From ATZT02 sp046048135 (GTDB lineage: Bacteria > Actinomycetota > Actinomycetes > S36-B12 > UBA5976): 5,056 nt of DNA. The position numbers and the translations under genes were made by a program. The stretch lies in NCBI GenBank assembly GCA_046048135.1, contig JBJOGR010000052.1, forward strand, positions 1-5,056, in the 5' to 3' direction. This document shows, in pieces, positions 5,016-5,056 of the stretch. The stretch's first letter is position 1; each line of letters opens with the position of its first letter. The notes beneath the pieces were generated by a model. The model had not been told where the DNA came from, did not search any database, and saw only the letters and a program-made list of their open reading frames with translations.

Positions 5016-5056
5016 TTGAATAATGTTTTAAGTAAAAACACTAAGCAAAGAAAAGC
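5016..5056 (+). CDS. Start of a probable Fur-family regulator, perhaps Zur (partial)
   Basis: Only 13 full codons plus two bases are visible. From the TTG they read MNNVLSKNTKQRK and then Ala. The stretch NTKQRKA matches the way Fur, Zur and Mur proteins open their DNA-binding domain (a Thr-x-Gln-Arg motif leading into the first helix). The start has an AGGAG at 7 nt and lies 2 nt after the stop of the ZIP gene, so the two are almost surely co-transcribed. With the Zur-like box upstream, a self-regulating transporter-regulator operon is the simplest reading. The identity rests on very few residues; another short basic N-terminus could look similar. Confidence 0.6.
   Translation, partial: MNNVLSKNTKQRK

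Noticed and set aside
1..5056. Mobile element, prophage, CRISPR, riboswitch or RNA gene
   Set aside because: No transposase-like frame, repeat array, tRNA-like cloverleaf or gap large enough for a structured leader was seen. The longest non-coding gap is about 58 bp.

Overview
The window is a compact, gene-dense piece of a low-GC bacterial chromosome (roughly mid-30s % GC, from hand-counting a few lines). The content is actinobacterial in style. The minus-strand order glycyl-tRNA synthetase, DusB, DUF218/SanA-like protein, dGTPase-like protein is a familiar actinobacterial arrangement. The DusB, dGTPase and synthetase sequences also carry wording I associate with Actinomycetes, such as the DusB stretch GRGCLGRPWLF and the dGTPase stretch RTRLTHTLEVAQIGR. 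High AT, near-zero intergenic space and actinobacterial gene order together suggest a streamlined aquatic actinobacterium, for example of the Nanopelagicales (acI) type. The lineage is an inference, not something the sequence proves.

Layout. Positions 1-3862 are all minus-strand. Reading in the direction of transcription, the order is a small ABM-fold protein (3862-3542), glyS (3487-2108), dusB (2094-934), a membrane-anchored DUF218 protein (933-304) and the 5' part of dgt (307 to the left edge). Gaps shrink along the series: 54 bp, 13 bp, 0 bp, then a 4-bp ATGA overlap. This looks like one operon with translational coupling at its distal end. Positions 3863-3911 form a short divergent regulatory region. 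Positions 3912-5056 are plus-strand: a 100-residue three-helix membrane protein (DUF6703-like), a ZIP-family metal transporter, and the first codons of what looks like a Fur-family regulator, probably Zur. No intergenic stretch exceeds about 60 bp. I see no RNA gene, mobile element, CRISPR array or strong terminator.

How the parts fit. The minus-strand operon is housekeeping: tRNA charging, tRNA dihydrouridine modification, dNTP pool control and an envelope-associated protein. The plus-strand part looks like a small zinc-homeostasis unit. A near-consensus promoter (TTGACA, 17-bp spacer, TATCTT) in front of the ZIP gene is overlapped by a Zur-box-like 15-mer, TGACAATCATTCTCA. A second, perfect inverted repeat sits over the predicted transcription start. 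The gene after the transporter begins like a Fur/Zur protein, so a self-limiting transporter-regulator operon is likely. The most interesting points are this double-operator promoter, the in-frame TAG-TTG junction between dusB and the DUF218 gene, and the divergent ABM/DUF6703 control region. I find no clearly new system here.
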